The notes: generated by a model from the letters alone, not told the origin. A stretch of DNA of 32,434 nucleotides from Thermoleophilia bacterium (GCA_016780995.1 JADHKZ010000011.1:1-32434); one strand, 5' to 3'. Positions 15,927-24,662 are shown, numbered from the stretch's first letter. Translations and numbers: made by a program.

Positions 15927-17276
15927 TTATCGGGAGATGAGCCGGGCCACGAAGAATCCATCCGTGCCATGCACATGCGGCAGCAGGCGAAGCGTGCCGG
16001 GGAGCAACGGCGACTGCATGCCGGGGAACTCCGCAGACAGGTCGTCCACCCGGGCGCCCGACGCCTGCACCACGTCCTCGTCCTCCTGCCGCAGCAGGCT
16101 GCAGGTGGAATACACCACGCGACCCCCGGGGCGCACCACCTCCAGGGCGCGCGCCAAGAGCCCCTGCTGGATCTCCACCAGCGGGGCAAGGGCCTCCTCG
16201 CGGCGGCGCCAGCGGGCGTCCGGCCGCGACGAGAGCACGCCGGTGCCGGTGCACGGGGCGTCCACCAGCACGGCATCGAAGGGGCCGCCCGGCAGGGGCA
16301 CCTCTCGTGCATCGCCCTCGATCACGGTGATGTCGGCGCCCATGCGCTGCGCCTGCTCGCGGAGTGCCCGGGCACGTGATGCGTGCAGCTCCACCCCCAC
16401 CACCTCGGCACCGCCCTCGGCCAGCGCGCACAGCTGCGTGGCCTTGGCGCCGGGGGCGGCGCACATGTCGAGCACCCGCTCGCCCGGGCGCGGTATCAGC
16501 GCCCGCGCGGGGATCATCGACGCCCTGCTCTGCCCCATCACGCGGCCCTCGCGCCATGCCTGCGACTCCTCCAGCGCGAATGGCTGCTCCAGCACCATGG
16601 CCTCGGGCAGCAGGGGGTCGCCGTGCCACAGGGGCAGTTCGGCCTCGACCGCATCGCGGGGGCCGCGCAGCGTGTTCCACCGCACCGCCGACTCCGATGC
16701 GGTGTTGGCGGCCGCCATCACGCCCACGGCGTCGTCGGCGCCGAGCGACTCGGTGAGCCCATGCGCGATCCAGTCGGGGAACGAATGACGAAGCGCCACC
16801 TGGTCCGGCCCCAGCGCCGCGATGCGCGCCGGCCCCTCGGCGGCGATGCGGCGCAGCAGGGCGTTCACCAGGCCCGCACGCGCTGGCCCGCGCCCCCGCG
16901 GACCGGGCAGCGACCGGGCAAGGGTGACGGCCTGGTCCACGGCCGCCCAGTCCGGGGTGCCGTCGGACGAGATGATCTCGTAGGCACCCAGGCGCAGCAC
17001 GTCGCGCACGCCGGGCTCGATGCGCCCCGGGTTGTCGGCCACGCCGTCGATGAGCCAGTCGAGCAGGCGGCGCATCTGCACCGCGCCGAACGCCAGTCGC
17101 TGGGCCTGGTGGCGGTCGCGCGGGTCCACCCGCGCCCGCGCGCATTCGGCGGCCAGCGCCCTGTCGGCGTAGGCCCCCTCGTCCACGCGCCGCAGCACGC
17201 CCAGCGCGATGCGGCGTGCGGGCGATGCCTGGGCGCGCTGCTCGCGCGGATTCCTAGGACGTGAGCGCGAGGTCAC
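15927..17276 (-). CDS. rsmB: 16S rRNA (cytosine967-C5)-methyltransferase
   Basis: RsmB (Fmu/Sun) methylates C967 of 16S rRNA. An N-terminal NusB-like RNA-binding domain (about 18-145, with ALGVLRRVDEGAYAD and GLVNALLRRI) precedes the SAM-dependent domain. The latter has DMCAAPGAKATQL (from 270), DAPCTGTGVLSS (339-350) and the catalytic C392 in YSTCS. The length is 449 aa. The start is GTG 17274-17276, inside the end of fmt; the 23-base overlap is longer than others here, but no later start precedes the NusB fold. Confidence 0.95.
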   Translation of the reverse strand: MTSRSRPRNPREQRAQASPARRIALGVLRRVDEGAYADRALAAECARARVDPRDRHQAQRLAFGAVQMRRLLDWLIDGVADNPGRIEPGVRDVLRLGAYEIISSDGTPDWAAVDQAVTLARSLPGPRGRGPARAGLVNALLRRIAAEGPARIAALGPDQVALRHSFPDWIAHGLTESLGADDAVGVMAAANTASESAVRWNTLRGPRDAVEAELPLWHGDPLLPEAMVLEQPFALEESQAWREGRVMGQSRASMIPARALIPRPGERVLDMCAAPGAKATQLCALAEGGAEVVGVELHASRARALREQAQRMGADITVIEGDAREVPLPGGPFDAVLVDAPCTGTGVLSSRPDARWRRREEALAPLVEIQQGLLARALEVVRPGGRVVYSTCSLLRQEDEDVVQASGARVDDLSAEFPGMQSPLLPGTLRLLPHVHGTDGFFVARLISR

Positions 17277-18162
17277 CGCGATACCCCCTCAGGAATGCAT
17301 CGGCATGCATGCGGCCCTTGCCCGGCGGCTGCAGCTCCACGATCTCCAGCCCGCCCGACGCGGTGCCCAGCACCATGCGACCGGAATCGCGTACCAGACC
17401 CGGCACGGCCGCCGCGTTGGTGGGCTTGACCCGCCACACCTTGAACACCTGGCCGTCGATCCCCAGCGTGGCGCCGATGTGCGGCGACAGAGCGCGCACC
17501 TGGTTCCGGATCTCCACGGCGGTGCGGCGCGGGTCGATGGGGCGATCCTCGTCGGTGATCTTGGCGGCGATGCCGGCGCCCTCGCCGGGCTGCGGGGTGC
17601 TGGCGAGCGACCCGGCCTCCAGGGCGTCCAGCGCCCGCACCAGCGCGGGGCCCGATGCCTCTGCCATCTTCATCAGCAACGACCCGGCATCGTCGTCCCG
17701 CGCCAGCGGCACGGGCACCGACTCAATGATGGGACCGGTGTCGAGCCCGGCGTCCATGAGCATGATGGTGGTGCCCGTCTCGGTGACCCCATCCATGAGG
17801 GCGCGCTCCACCGGCGCGGCCCCCCGGTATGCCGGCAGCAGCGAGTAGTGCACGTTGATGCACGGCCAGCCGTCCAGCACATCGTCGCGCAGGATCTGCC
17901 CGAACGCCGCCACCACCAGCGCACCGCCCCCCGTGGCGCGCATGACATCGAGTGACTCGGGTGCGTTGATGGACGCGGGCTTGAGCAGGGGGATGCCGGC
18001 GTCCTCGGCGGCCTGGCCCACGGGCGTGGGCACGGGCTGCCTGCCGCGGCCCCGCGGACGGTCCTCGCGCGTGATGACCAGCGCCACCTCATGGCGAGAC
18101 GCCAGCAGGGCGCCCAGCACGGGCACCGCGGGAGCGGGGCTGCCCGCGAACATCACCTTCAT
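17254..18162 (-). CDS. fmt: Methionyl-tRNA formyltransferase
   Basis: Fmt formylates initiator Met-tRNA with 10-formyl-tetrahydrofolate. The N-terminal Rossmann domain begins MKVMFAGSPAPAVPVL. The catalytic block NVHYSLLPAYRGAAP holds the Asn and His, and MDAGLDTGPI the Asp. The C-terminal OB-like domain has a typical KVWRVKP strand. The length is 302 aa. It is 12 bases downstream of def, the enzyme that removes the formyl group, in the standard def-fmt order, and it overlaps rsmB. Confidence 0.96.
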   Translation of the reverse strand: MKVMFAGSPAPAVPVLGALLASRHEVALVITREDRPRGRGRQPVPTPVGQAAEDAGIPLLKPASINAPESLDVMRATGGGALVVAAFGQILRDDVLDGWPCINVHYSLLPAYRGAAPVERALMDGVTETGTTIMLMDAGLDTGPIIESVPVPLARDDDAGSLLMKMAEASGPALVRALDALEAGSLASTPQPGEGAGIAAKITDEDRPIDPRRTAVEIRNQVRALSPHIGATLGIDGQVFKVWRVKPTNAAAVPGLVRDSGRMVLGTASGGLEIVELQPPGKGRMHADAFLRGYRGDLALTS

Positions 18163-18174
18163 CGGAGGAGGGTC

Positions 18175-18726
18175 CTAGGCGCTCGGGAGCAGCGACTCGC
18201 GCAGCTCGGCGAGGGCGGCGCGCCGGTCCTCGGGCGTGGCGCGGTCGAGGATGAGGACGCCATCGAGGTGGTCCACCTCGTGCTGCACCACCCGCGCGGC
18301 GAAGCCCTCCAGCTCGGCCTCGAACTCTGTGCCGTTCAGGTCCTGCGCCCGCACGCGGATGGCCACCGCGCGTGAAACGTCGACGTTGACCTCGCCGATC
18401 GAGAGGCAGCCCTCCACGGCCACGTCCTCCTCATCGCTGCGCCAGGTGATCTCGGGGTTCACCAGCGCATGCGCCGGCTGGTCCTCGAACGGCTGGATGA
18501 CGATGAGCCTGCGCAGGCGGCCCACCTGCGGCGCGGCCAGGCCCACCCCGCGGCCGTCGTCCATGAGCCGCACCATCTCGTGCGCCTCGGCCACCAGCGC
18601 CTCGTCGAACACCTCGATCCGCTCCGCCGGGGTGCGCAGCACCGGGTCGCCGTACTGGCGGATGTGCTCCAGCGCGGCAAGCCGCGCCGCCTCGCGCTCG
18701 GGATCCTCGAATGACCGTCGTGCCAT
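18175..18726 (-). CDS. def: Peptide deformylase
   Basis: Def removes the N-formyl group from nascent proteins; it is a Fe/Zn metalloenzyme. All three motifs are intact: GVGLAAPQVG, EGCLSI with the metal cysteine, and QHEVDHLDG with the two metal histidines and catalytic glutamate. The 183-aa length, with a 20-residue N-terminal extension before QYGDPVLRTPA, is slightly long but common in actinobacteria. There is no ribosome site before ATG 18724-18726. TACCCT lies 6 bases upstream, which suggests a leaderless transcript starting here. Confidence 0.96.
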   Translation of the reverse strand: MARRSFEDPEREAARLAALEHIRQYGDPVLRTPAERIEVFDEALVAEAHEMVRLMDDGRGVGLAAPQVGRLRRLIVIQPFEDQPAHALVNPEITWRSDEEDVAVEGCLSIGEVNVDVSRAVAIRVRAQDLNGTEFEAELEGFAARVVQHEVDHLDGVLILDRATPEDRRAALAELRESLLPSA

Positions 18727-18732
18727 GTCATG

Positions 18733-18738
18733 AGGGTA
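18733..18738 (-). promoter_or_regulatory. Predicted -10 of a leaderless def transcript
   Basis: TACCCT on the minus strand ends 6 bases before the def ATG, and no Shine-Dalgarno sequence is present. A promoter here would separate the def-fmt-rsmB-rpe-rib unit from the kinase genes upstream, fitting the large hairpin between them. Confidence 0.45.
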
Positions 18739-18771
18739 CCACCGGCCCCGTGGGCCGAAACCGTGGTGGAC

Positions 18772-18880
18772 GCGGCGGGACCGGCATGGGCCGTCGACAA
18801 CTCGCCGACGCCGGCACCGGGCCTGCGGCCCGGTGATCGGCCCGGCTGCGGTAGTCGCCGGCCCATGCCGGTCCCCCCGC
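18772..18880 (-). repeat. 109-nt inverted repeat after the kinase gene, possible terminator or structured RNA
   Basis: Arms 18772-18793 and 18859-18880 are complementary at 21 of 22 positions, with 16 in a row perfect (18778-18793 with 18859-18874). Nested inside is a second hairpin, an 8-bp stem 18815-18822/18828-18835 with a 5-base loop CTGCG. The right arm ends exactly one base before the kinase stop codon. It therefore forms just after translation ends and could stop transcription, although no T tract follows. It might instead be a mobile repeat or a regulatory RNA; no second copy was noticed in the window. Confidence 0.7.
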
Positions 18881-20314
18881 TCAGCGCGGTGCGATCAACG
18901 AGGCCGGACGGGCCTCGGACAGCTCCTCGGCGGTCCTGGCGGGGGTGCCGTTCGTTCCGCGGATCACCAGGACGCGGTCCGGGTCACCTGCCCGCGCGCC
19001 GGGGACCTGGGCCACTGCCCAGGTGTCGCCGCGCAACAGGAAGTCGGTCACCTGGCGGGCGATGGCCACCGAGCCGTCGCCGGCGAGGCCCAGGTCGTCC
19101 ACGAGCAGGCCCGAGTCGGCCAGCGCCGAGGAGATCGACGTGGCGACCGCCTCGGGGGACCGGCCCGGGCCGGCGTTCACGGCGTATGCGGTGGCGCCGT
19201 CGATGGTGGTGGCCGCCACGCGATCCGCGGCGCGGCTGCCCGGGATGACATCGGCCGGGGCCTCGCGTCCCGTCACCTCGCCGCCCGGCGTGGGGATGGG
19301 CGGCAGCGGCACCTGCGCGGCGGGGGCGCTGGCCGTGGGGGAGCCCGGGCTCAGCAGCGCGTAGCCCGCGATGGATCCCCCCACCAGCACGGCGGCTGCG
19401 GCGCCCAGGGCCGCGATTCCCATTCCCCGCCGCACCCGACGGCGCGCGGGGGCCGGGGCGGCCTGCGCGTACGGGCGCGTGGCGTCGGGCGAGGGCATGG
19501 CCGCGGCCAGGGCGTCCACCAGCGCGGTGGCGCTGCGGGGGCGGTCGCGCGGGTCCTTGGACAGCGACTGCGACAGCACGCGCTCCACGCGCTTGGGGAG
19601 GGCGGGATTGATGGAGCGGGCGCGCGGCGGGGTGCGCTCCAGGTGTGCGAACAGCACGGTGCCCACCTCGGCGTCCGGGAACGGCCTGCGGCCGGTGAGC
19701 ACCTCGAAGGCCATGCACGCAAAGGCATAGAGGTCGGCCGACGGCCGGGCGCGGTCGCCCGCGATGACCTCGGGCGCCATGTACGCGGCGGTGCCGATCA
19801 TCTGCCCGGGCACCGTGGTGGTGTTGCCCACGGCGCGGGCCACGCCGAAATCGGCCAGCCACGCGTGGCCGTGGGGCTCCAGCAGCACGTTGGCGGGCTT
19901 CACGTCGCGGTGCAGCCGCCCCTCGGCGTGCGCGGCATCCAGTGCCGCGGCCACCTGCCGCAGCACGTCCAGGGCCTCATCCGCATGCATGGGCCCCGCC
20001 GCAAGGCGGTCGGCCAGCGTGCCGCCGGTGGCCAGGTGCATCACGATCCAGCCAGTGTCGGCCTCGCCCGCGTCCAGCACCGGGATGACGTTGGGATGCT
20101 CCAGCGCCACCAGGGCCTCGCACTCGCGACGGAATCGCGCGCGGAAGGCCGGGTCGTCCCACACGTGCGGGTGGAAGATCTTGATGGCCGCATCGCGGCC
20201 AAGCGATACGTGGGTGGCGCGGTGCACGGTGGCCTGCCCACCGCGCGCGATGGGCGGGCCCACGGCCCAGCGGCCGGCGATGACCCCGTATGCGGTGTCG
20301 GCGCCGGCCGTGAT
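18881..20314 (-). CDS. Transmembrane Ser/Thr protein kinase (PknB-like, no PASTA)
   Basis: This Hanks-type kinase has a cytoplasmic catalytic domain (about residues 14-275), a Pro/Ala/Arg-rich juxtamembrane stretch, one helix (about 298-321, MGIAALGAAAAVLVGGS) and an outside domain of about 155 aa of unknown fold. Visible catalytic parts, numbered from ATC 20314, are the glycine loop IARGGQATVH, K45 in AIKIF, H135-R-D137-VKPAN, D155-F-G and YMAPEV. The first standard codon, GTG 20261-20263, has no ribosome site and would cut into beta strand 1 (GRWAVGPPI). ATC 20312-20314 sits 5 bases after AGGAAGAGG, 2 bases beyond the upstream stop, so I chose it (477 aa). No PP2C phosphatase is present nearby. 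Confidence 0.85.
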   Translation of the reverse strand: MTAGADTAYGVIAGRWAVGPPIARGGQATVHRATHVSLGRDAAIKIFHPHVWDDPAFRARFRRECEALVALEHPNVIPVLDAGEADTGWIVMHLATGGTLADRLAAGPMHADEALDVLRQVAAALDAAHAEGRLHRDVKPANVLLEPHGHAWLADFGVARAVGNTTTVPGQMIGTAAYMAPEVIAGDRARPSADLYAFACMAFEVLTGRRPFPDAEVGTVLFAHLERTPPRARSINPALPKRVERVLSQSLSKDPRDRPRSATALVDALAAAMPSPDATRPYAQAAPAPARRRVRRGMGIAALGAAAAVLVGGSIAGYALLSPGSPTASAPAAQVPLPPIPTPGGEVTGREAPADVIPGSRAADRVAATTIDGATAYAVNAGPGRSPEAVATSISSALADSGLLVDDLGLAGDGSVAIARQVTDFLLRGDTWAVAQVPGARAGDPDRVLVIRGTNGTPARTAEELSEARPASLIAPR

Positions 20315-20316
20315 GG

Positions 20317-21135
20317 CTACCTCTTCCTCGGCAGGATGCGGCGGGCCGTGGCCAGCGCGCCGGAGGCCGCGGCCTCCCAGTCGGCGTCCGACCCGATGGC
20401 GATGTCTTGGCCGTCCAGCGCAAGGCGCGCGGAGCCGCCGCGGATGATGAGCTCGGCCTTGGTGTCACCCGTGCGCGGGAAGTTGGCCGTGGCGCCGTCA
20501 GGCGCCTGGTCGATGCGCGGGGCGGGCGACAGGTCGTTGAGCCCGAAGAAGGCGGCCGTGACGGCCTCACGGGCCTGCTCGGGCACCGTTGGCACGATGT
20601 CCTCCAGGCGGTACAGCTCGGCCACGTTGGGCGTGAGGAAGTACTCGGCCTGCTGCAGCACCAGCAGGTCGGTGCCCTCGGCGCTGCCGCGCTCGGGGCG
20701 CTCCTGCACCCAGTCGCGCACGCGCAGCCACGAGCAGTACCGGCTCTCGATGCCCGCGGACGACACGGCATCCATGTAGGGGCCCGGCTTGCGGTCGGCG
20801 GTGATGCCCATCACGATGACGCGACCGTAGTCGGACAGGTGGTCCGCAGCGGCCTTCAGGCGGTCCCCGATGTCGCCCTGGAACGTGAGCGAGGTCTGCA
20901 CCGCGAACGCCCAGGCCTTGTCGCGCTCCTGCACCACGATGTCGATGACGTCGTCGCCGGCCGGCGCGAACTCACGCACGATGGCGGTGTCCACCCCCTC
21001 GATGTCCTCGTCCAGGAACTCGCGCATGAGGGCCTGGCGGTGCGCGGGACCGCACAGGGCCAGGACGGAGGCGAGCACGTGCGTCCACTGGGCGCGGGGC
21101 TCTGACTGGGACGCGAAGATTCGCGGAGCGGGCAT
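20317..21135 (-). CDS. Unrecognised protein, possible inactive PD-(D/E)XK-like fold
   Basis: This soluble protein of 272 aa is one I cannot assign. Residues 30-105 look like a restriction-endonuclease-like core: helix QALMREFLDEDI, then DDVIDIVVQERDKAWAFAVQTS (61-82), which is D plus two strands, then a helix with RLKAAADHLSDYG. The usual E-x-K catalytic pair would fall at A-V-Q-T, so an active nuclease is unlikely. A second alpha/beta part (150-200) and a separate C-terminal segment (220-272, AELIIRGGSARLALDGQDIA) follow. ATG 21133-21135 has AGAGGTG upstream; the frame is open far into priA but without meaning. Its last codons AGG AAG AGG seem to form the ribosome site of the kinase, so the two are probably coupled. 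Confidence 0.7.
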   Translation of the reverse strand: MPAPRIFASQSEPRAQWTHVLASVLALCGPAHRQALMREFLDEDIEGVDTAIVREFAPAGDDVIDIVVQERDKAWAFAVQTSLTFQGDIGDRLKAAADHLSDYGRVIVMGITADRKPGPYMDAVSSAGIESRYCSWLRVRDWVQERPERGSAEGTDLLVLQQAEYFLTPNVAELYRLEDIVPTVPEQAREAVTAAFFGLNDLSPAPRIDQAPDGATANFPRTGDTKAELIIRGGSARLALDGQDIAIGSDADWEAAASGALATARRILPRKR

Positions 21136-21171
21136 CTGTGGCACCTCTGGTCGGGATCGTGGGCCGGGGGC

Positions 21172-21177
21172 AGGGTA
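21172..21177 (-). promoter_or_regulatory. Predicted -10 for the unknown gene and kinase
   Basis: TACCCT on the minus strand lies 36 bases before the ATG at 21135, in the 61-base gap after priA. It would give a leader of about 30 bases with AGAGGTG. The same hexamer precedes def and recQ in this window. Confidence 0.4.
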
Positions 21178-21196
21178 CCGGGAACGGGGGGCGGTT

Positions 21197-23434
21197 TCAG
21201 GTGTCCTGCGGGTCGACGTCCACGCCGATGCGCACGCCCGACCGTGACGCGGGTCCGCCGGGGGCATCCAGCACCCGGCGGATGACCGTGGTGAGGGTGG
21301 ATGCCCGGTCGGCCCGCAGGAGGATGGCCCGACGGGTGCGCCCGCGCAGGCGGTGCAGGCGCGACGGGCCACGCACCACCACGTCGGGATCGGTATCGGC
21401 GATGCCCTGGGCCACCTGTGCCGCCACGTCGTCCACGCGGTCGCGCGACTCGCCCTCCACCACGATGCGCGCCAGGTGCCCATGCGGCGGCATCCCGCGC
21501 GGCGCGCGGCGCTGCACCTCGCCGTCCAGGAACTCCTCCACCGCGTGCGCGGCGCCCAGTTGCACCGCCCGCGCGGCGGGCTCCCACGCCTGCACCACCA
21601 CGCGGGCGGGCTCGCCCCTGCGCCGCCCGGCGCGCCCGGCCAGCTGCACGATGAGCGAGAAGGTGCGCTCTTCGGCGCGGAAGTCGGCGTGCTGCAGGGC
21701 CGCATCGGCATCCAGGATGCCCGCCACCGTGACGGCGGGCAGGTCATGCCCCTTGGCCACCATCTGGGTGCCCAGCAGGATGGCCGGCCCGGGGCGCGAG
21801 AACTCCTCCAGCAGACCCACGATGCCCCCGCGCCGCGCGGCGGTGTCGGCGTCCAGCCGCACCAGGCGGGTGTCAGGCACCACGCGGGCCAGCTCCTGCT
21901 CCAGGGCCTGCGTGCCCGACCCCTGACGCCCCACGTCCACCGACCGGCACGACGGGCAGGCGGTGGGCGGCGTGCGCTCCAGGCCGCAGTGGTGGCATGC
22001 GAGCCGCTCCGTGCCCTCCTCGCGGTGCAGCACCATGGGCACGTCGCAGTCGGGGCAGCGGGCGATCCACCCGCACGACCGGCACAGGGTGGTGCGCGAG
22101 AAACCGCGGCGATTGAGCAGCAGGATGGCCTTCTCCCCCCTCTCGCCCGCCTCCTGCAGCGCGCGCGCCAGCGGGCGCGACACCGGCCCCGGCGGCTGGG
22201 TCCGCATGTCCACCACGTCGATGGGCGGCATCTCGGCCCCGTCGGCCCGGTGCGACAGGGTGATGTGCTCGAGCACGTGCCACGCCTCGGGGCGCGGTGT
22301 GGCGCTGCCGTACACCAGCGCCGCGCCGGTGTCGATGGCCCGGCGGTAGGCCACCTGCCGGGCGTCGTACCGCGGCGTGGAGTCCTGCTTGTACGACGCG
22401 TCGTGCTCCTCGTCCACGATCACCAGGCCCAGGTGTCGCACCGGCGCGAACACGGCGCTGCGCGCGCCCAGCACCACGTCGGCGTCGCCCGATGCGATGC
22501 GCCGGTACTCGGCCGCGCGCTCGGGCCCCGACAGCGCGGAGTGCCACACGGCCACCTTCTCGCCCAGCCGCGCGCGCAGGCGCCCCAGGAACTGCGGGGT
22601 GAGCGCGATCTCGGGCACCAGCACCAGCGACGACCGCCCGCGCTCGCGCGCCGCGGCGATGGCGCGCAGGTACACCTCGGTCTTGCCCGATCCGGTCACG
22701 CCATGCAGCAGCAGCGCCGACGCGCCCGGCAGGTCAATTGCCTCGGTGATGCGCCGCACGGCGCCCTCCTGCTCATCGGTGGGCGCGGGGGGCGCATCGG
22801 CCGGCGGAGCCGGCCCGAACCAGTCGAGCCCGCTGGCGTCCGCGCGCTCGGAGGCCAGGGTGATGTGGCCGTCGTCGGCCATGCGCCGGAGGGTGGGCAT
22901 GGTGGTGCCGGCCATGCGCACCAGATCGGCGGCCGGCAGGGTTCCCCCCGCCCCGCGCAGCTCGGCCAGCACGTCCGACCGACGCCCGCCGGGGTCGGGG
23001 GCGCCCTCCACCGCGCGCGCCACCAGCTGCCGTCGGCCCTGGCCCGTGGGAGCCCCCAGCGTGAACGTGCCGTCCGGGCCGCGCCGGAGCGCGCCCTCGG
23101 CGCCGGGCGGCAGCACCAGGCGCAGGCAGGCGCCCAGCGGCGCCAGGGTGCGCGCCGCCACCCAGCGGGCCAGCTCCAGCAGGTCGGGCCCCACCACGGG
23201 GGCGTCCACCACTCCCGCCACGGAGGCCAGGGCGCCCGCGTGCGTGGGGGCCTCGCGCCCCATCACCACGCCCAGCACCGCCCGGCGCCCCAGCGGCACG
23301 GCCACCAGCGCGCCGGACACCACGCCGGCCCCCAGGGCGGGGGGCACGGCGTAGTCGAGCGCCCGGTCCAGGGCGCGGGTGGCGACGAGGGGGACGACCT
23401 GGGCGGCCGCCCCCTCGTTCGCCGCGTCAGCCAG
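21197..23434 (-). CDS. priA: Primosomal protein N' (PriA helicase), probable CTG start
   Basis: PriA restarts collapsed replication forks. The 3'-DNA-binding domain, helicase core and zinc region are all present: Walker [32 protein letters not shown], and the eight cysteines CRSC, CPDC, CHHC and CPSC. A helicase C domain has [12 protein letters not shown] and QLAGRAGR. Mycobacterial PriA has lost helicase motifs; this one has not. The first standard start, GTG 23347, would remove LDRALDYAV, the conserved PriA N-terminal motif. CTG 23432-23434, overlapping the metK end by 8 bases, is the only in-frame CTG/ATG/GTG/TTG that keeps it, giving 745 aa. The gene follows metK, as in other actinobacteria. 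Confidence 0.94.
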   Translation of the reverse strand: MADAANEGAAAQVVPLVATRALDRALDYAVPPALGAGVVSGALVAVPLGRRAVLGVVMGREAPTHAGALASVAGVVDAPVVGPDLLELARWVAARTLAPLGACLRLVLPPGAEGALRRGPDGTFTLGAPTGQGRRQLVARAVEGAPDPGGRRSDVLAELRGAGGTLPAADLVRMAGTTMPTLRRMADDGHITLASERADASGLDWFGPAPPADAPPAPTDEQEGAVRRITEAIDLPGASALLLHGVTGSGKTEVYLRAIAAARERGRSSLVLVPEIALTPQFLGRLRARLGEKVAVWHSALSGPERAAEYRRIASGDADVVLGARSAVFAPVRHLGLVIVDEEHDASYKQDSTPRYDARQVAYRRAIDTGAALVYGSATPRPEAWHVLEHITLSHRADGAEMPPIDVVDMRTQPPGPVSRPLARALQEAGERGEKAILLLNRRGFSRTTLCRSCGWIARCPDCDVPMVLHREEGTERLACHHCGLERTPPTACPSCRSVDVGRQGSGTQALEQELARVVPDTRLVRLDADTAARRGGIVGLLEEFSRPGPAILLGTQMVAKGHDLPAVTVAGILDADAALQHADFRAEERTFSLIVQLAGRAGRRRGEPARVVVQAWEPAARAVQLGAAHAVEEFLDGEVQRRAPRGMPPHGHLARIVVEGESRDRVDDVAAQVAQGIADTDPDVVVRGPSRLHRLRGRTRRAILLRADRASTLTTVIRRVLDAPGGPASRSGVRIGVDVDPQDT

Positions 23435-24602
23435 CCTGCTCGTCCCCGATGGCCGTGCTCTCCCAGGTGAACTCGGGCTCGGTGCGGCCGAAGTGGCCGT
23501 ATGCCGCGGTCTTCTGGTAGATCGGCCGGCGGAGGTCGAGGTGGTCGATGATGGCGCCCGGGCGCAGGTCGAACTTCTCGTTGATCCACTTGAGGATCTC
23601 GTCGTCGGGACGCGTGCCGGTGCCGAACGTCTGCACGTTCACCGATACCGGGTGCGCCACGCCGATGGCGTAGGCCACCTGCACCTCGGCACGCGTGGCG
23701 AAGCCCGCCGCCACGACGTTCTTGGCCACCCAGCGGGCGGCGTACGCGGCGGAACGGTCCACCTTCGAGGGGTCCTTGCCCGAGAAGGCGCCGCCGCCGT
23801 GGCGCGACATGCCGCCGTAGGTGTCGACGATGATCTTGCGACCGGTCAGGCCCACGTCACCCATGGGGCCGCCCACCACGAACCGGCCGGTGGGGTTGAT
23901 GTAGTACGTGATGTCCTCGTTCCACACGCCGAAGTCCTCGAGCACGGGCTTGACCACCTCGCGGGTGATCTCCTCGTGCAGGAGCTCCTGCGACACGTCC
24001 TCCACGTGCTGGCTGGACACCACCACGGCCTGCACGCCCACAGGGGTCACGCCGTCGTAGCGCACGCTCACCTGTGACTTGCCGTCGGGCAGGAGGAACG
24101 GCATGGTGGTGCGGCGCAGGGCCGACATGCGCTCCACGATGCGGTGCGACAGCACGATGGGCAGCGGCATGAGCACCGGGGTCTCGTCGCAGGCGAAGCC
24201 GAACATCAGGCCCTGGTCGCCGGCGCCCTGCTCGTCGTAGCGGTCCTCTTCCCCGTGTGCGCGCTTCTCGTAGGCCGTGTCCACGCCCTGGGCGATGTCC
24301 GGGCTCTGCTTGTCGAGCGCCACCGACACGCCGCACGTGGCGGCGTCGAAGCCGTCCTTTGAGTTGACGTACCCGATGTGGGCGACGGTGTCGCGCACAA
24401 CGGCCGGGATGTCCACCTGCGCCGCGGTGGTGACCTCGCCCGCCACCATCACCTGTCCGGTGGTGATGAGGGTCTCGCACGCCACGCGGGACGAAGGGTC
24501 CTGCGCCAGCATGGCATCCAGGACGCCGTCCGAGATCTGGTCGGCAATCTTATCGGGGTGTCCCTCGGTGACCGACTCCGAGGTGAACAGGTACTCGCTC
24601 AT
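23427..24602 (-). CDS. metK: S-adenosylmethionine synthetase
   Basis: MetK makes SAM from methionine and ATP, supplying for example the RsmB and RsmD methyltransferases encoded nearby. The 391-aa protein has the N-terminal [16 protein letters not shown] with the catalytic histidine, [12 protein letters not shown], and the signature [22 protein letters not shown] 24600-24602 has a strong ribosome site (AAGGAG) 4 bases upstream and a TAGGGT -10 box 31 bases upstream. The leader is about 24 bases, too short for a SAM riboswitch. It is the first gene of a metK-priA transcript. Confidence 0.98.
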   Translation of the reverse strand: MSEYLFTSESVTEGHPDKIADQISDGVLDAMLAQDPSSRVACETLITTGQVMVAGEVTTAAQVDIPAVVRDTVAHIGYVNSKDGFDAATCGVSVALDKQSPDIAQGVDTAYEKRAHGEEDRYDEQGAGDQGLMFGFACDETPVLMPLPIVLSHRIVERMSALRRTTMPFLLPDGKSQVSVRYDGVTPVGVQAVVVSSQHVEDVSQELLHEEITREVVKPVLEDFGVWNEDITYYINPTGRFVVGGPMGDVGLTGRKIIVDTYGGMSRHGGGAFSGKDPSKVDRSAAYAARWVAKNVVAAGFATRAEVQVAYAIGVAHPVSVNVQTFGTGTRPDDEILKWINEKFDLRPGAIIDHLDLRRPIYQKTAAYGHFGRTEPEFTWESTAIGDEQAG

Positions 24603-24625
24603 GCGGCTCCTTGCCTTTGGATCCA

Positions 24626-24662
24626 GCGGGGCACCCTACCAACGTCGGGTGGGGCGCCCCGC
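24626..24662 (-). terminator. Hairpin between the DUF3352 gene and metK
   Basis: GCGGGGC at 24626-24632 pairs with GCCCCGC at 24656-24662 (7 bp, perfect), and ACCC/GGGT extends it after a 5-base bulge. It lies 20 bases beyond the stop of the upstream lipoprotein gene, so it could terminate that transcript. No T tract follows. It also covers the predicted metK -10, so it might be an operator instead. Confidence 0.35.
24633..24638 (-). promoter_or_regulatory. Predicted -10 of metK
   Basis: TAGGGT on the minus strand lies 30 bases before the metK ATG and would start transcription near 24626. The short leader contains AAGGAG. No convincing -35 was seen. Confidence 0.4.

Noticed and set aside
13487-15930. 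FMN riboswitch in the rib operon
   Set aside because: rpe, ribD, ribE and ribBA abut or overlap, and no leader is long enough. The gap before ribH is only 66 bases.
15242-16312. Extended rpe frame starting at 16312
   Set aside because: The extra 132 residues are the rsmB gene read in another frame; rpe homology begins right after ATG 15916.
21353-23470. Plus-strand frame of 705 codons opposite priA
   Set aside because: It mirrors priA with the same low-complexity composition; PriA on the other strand has all its motifs.
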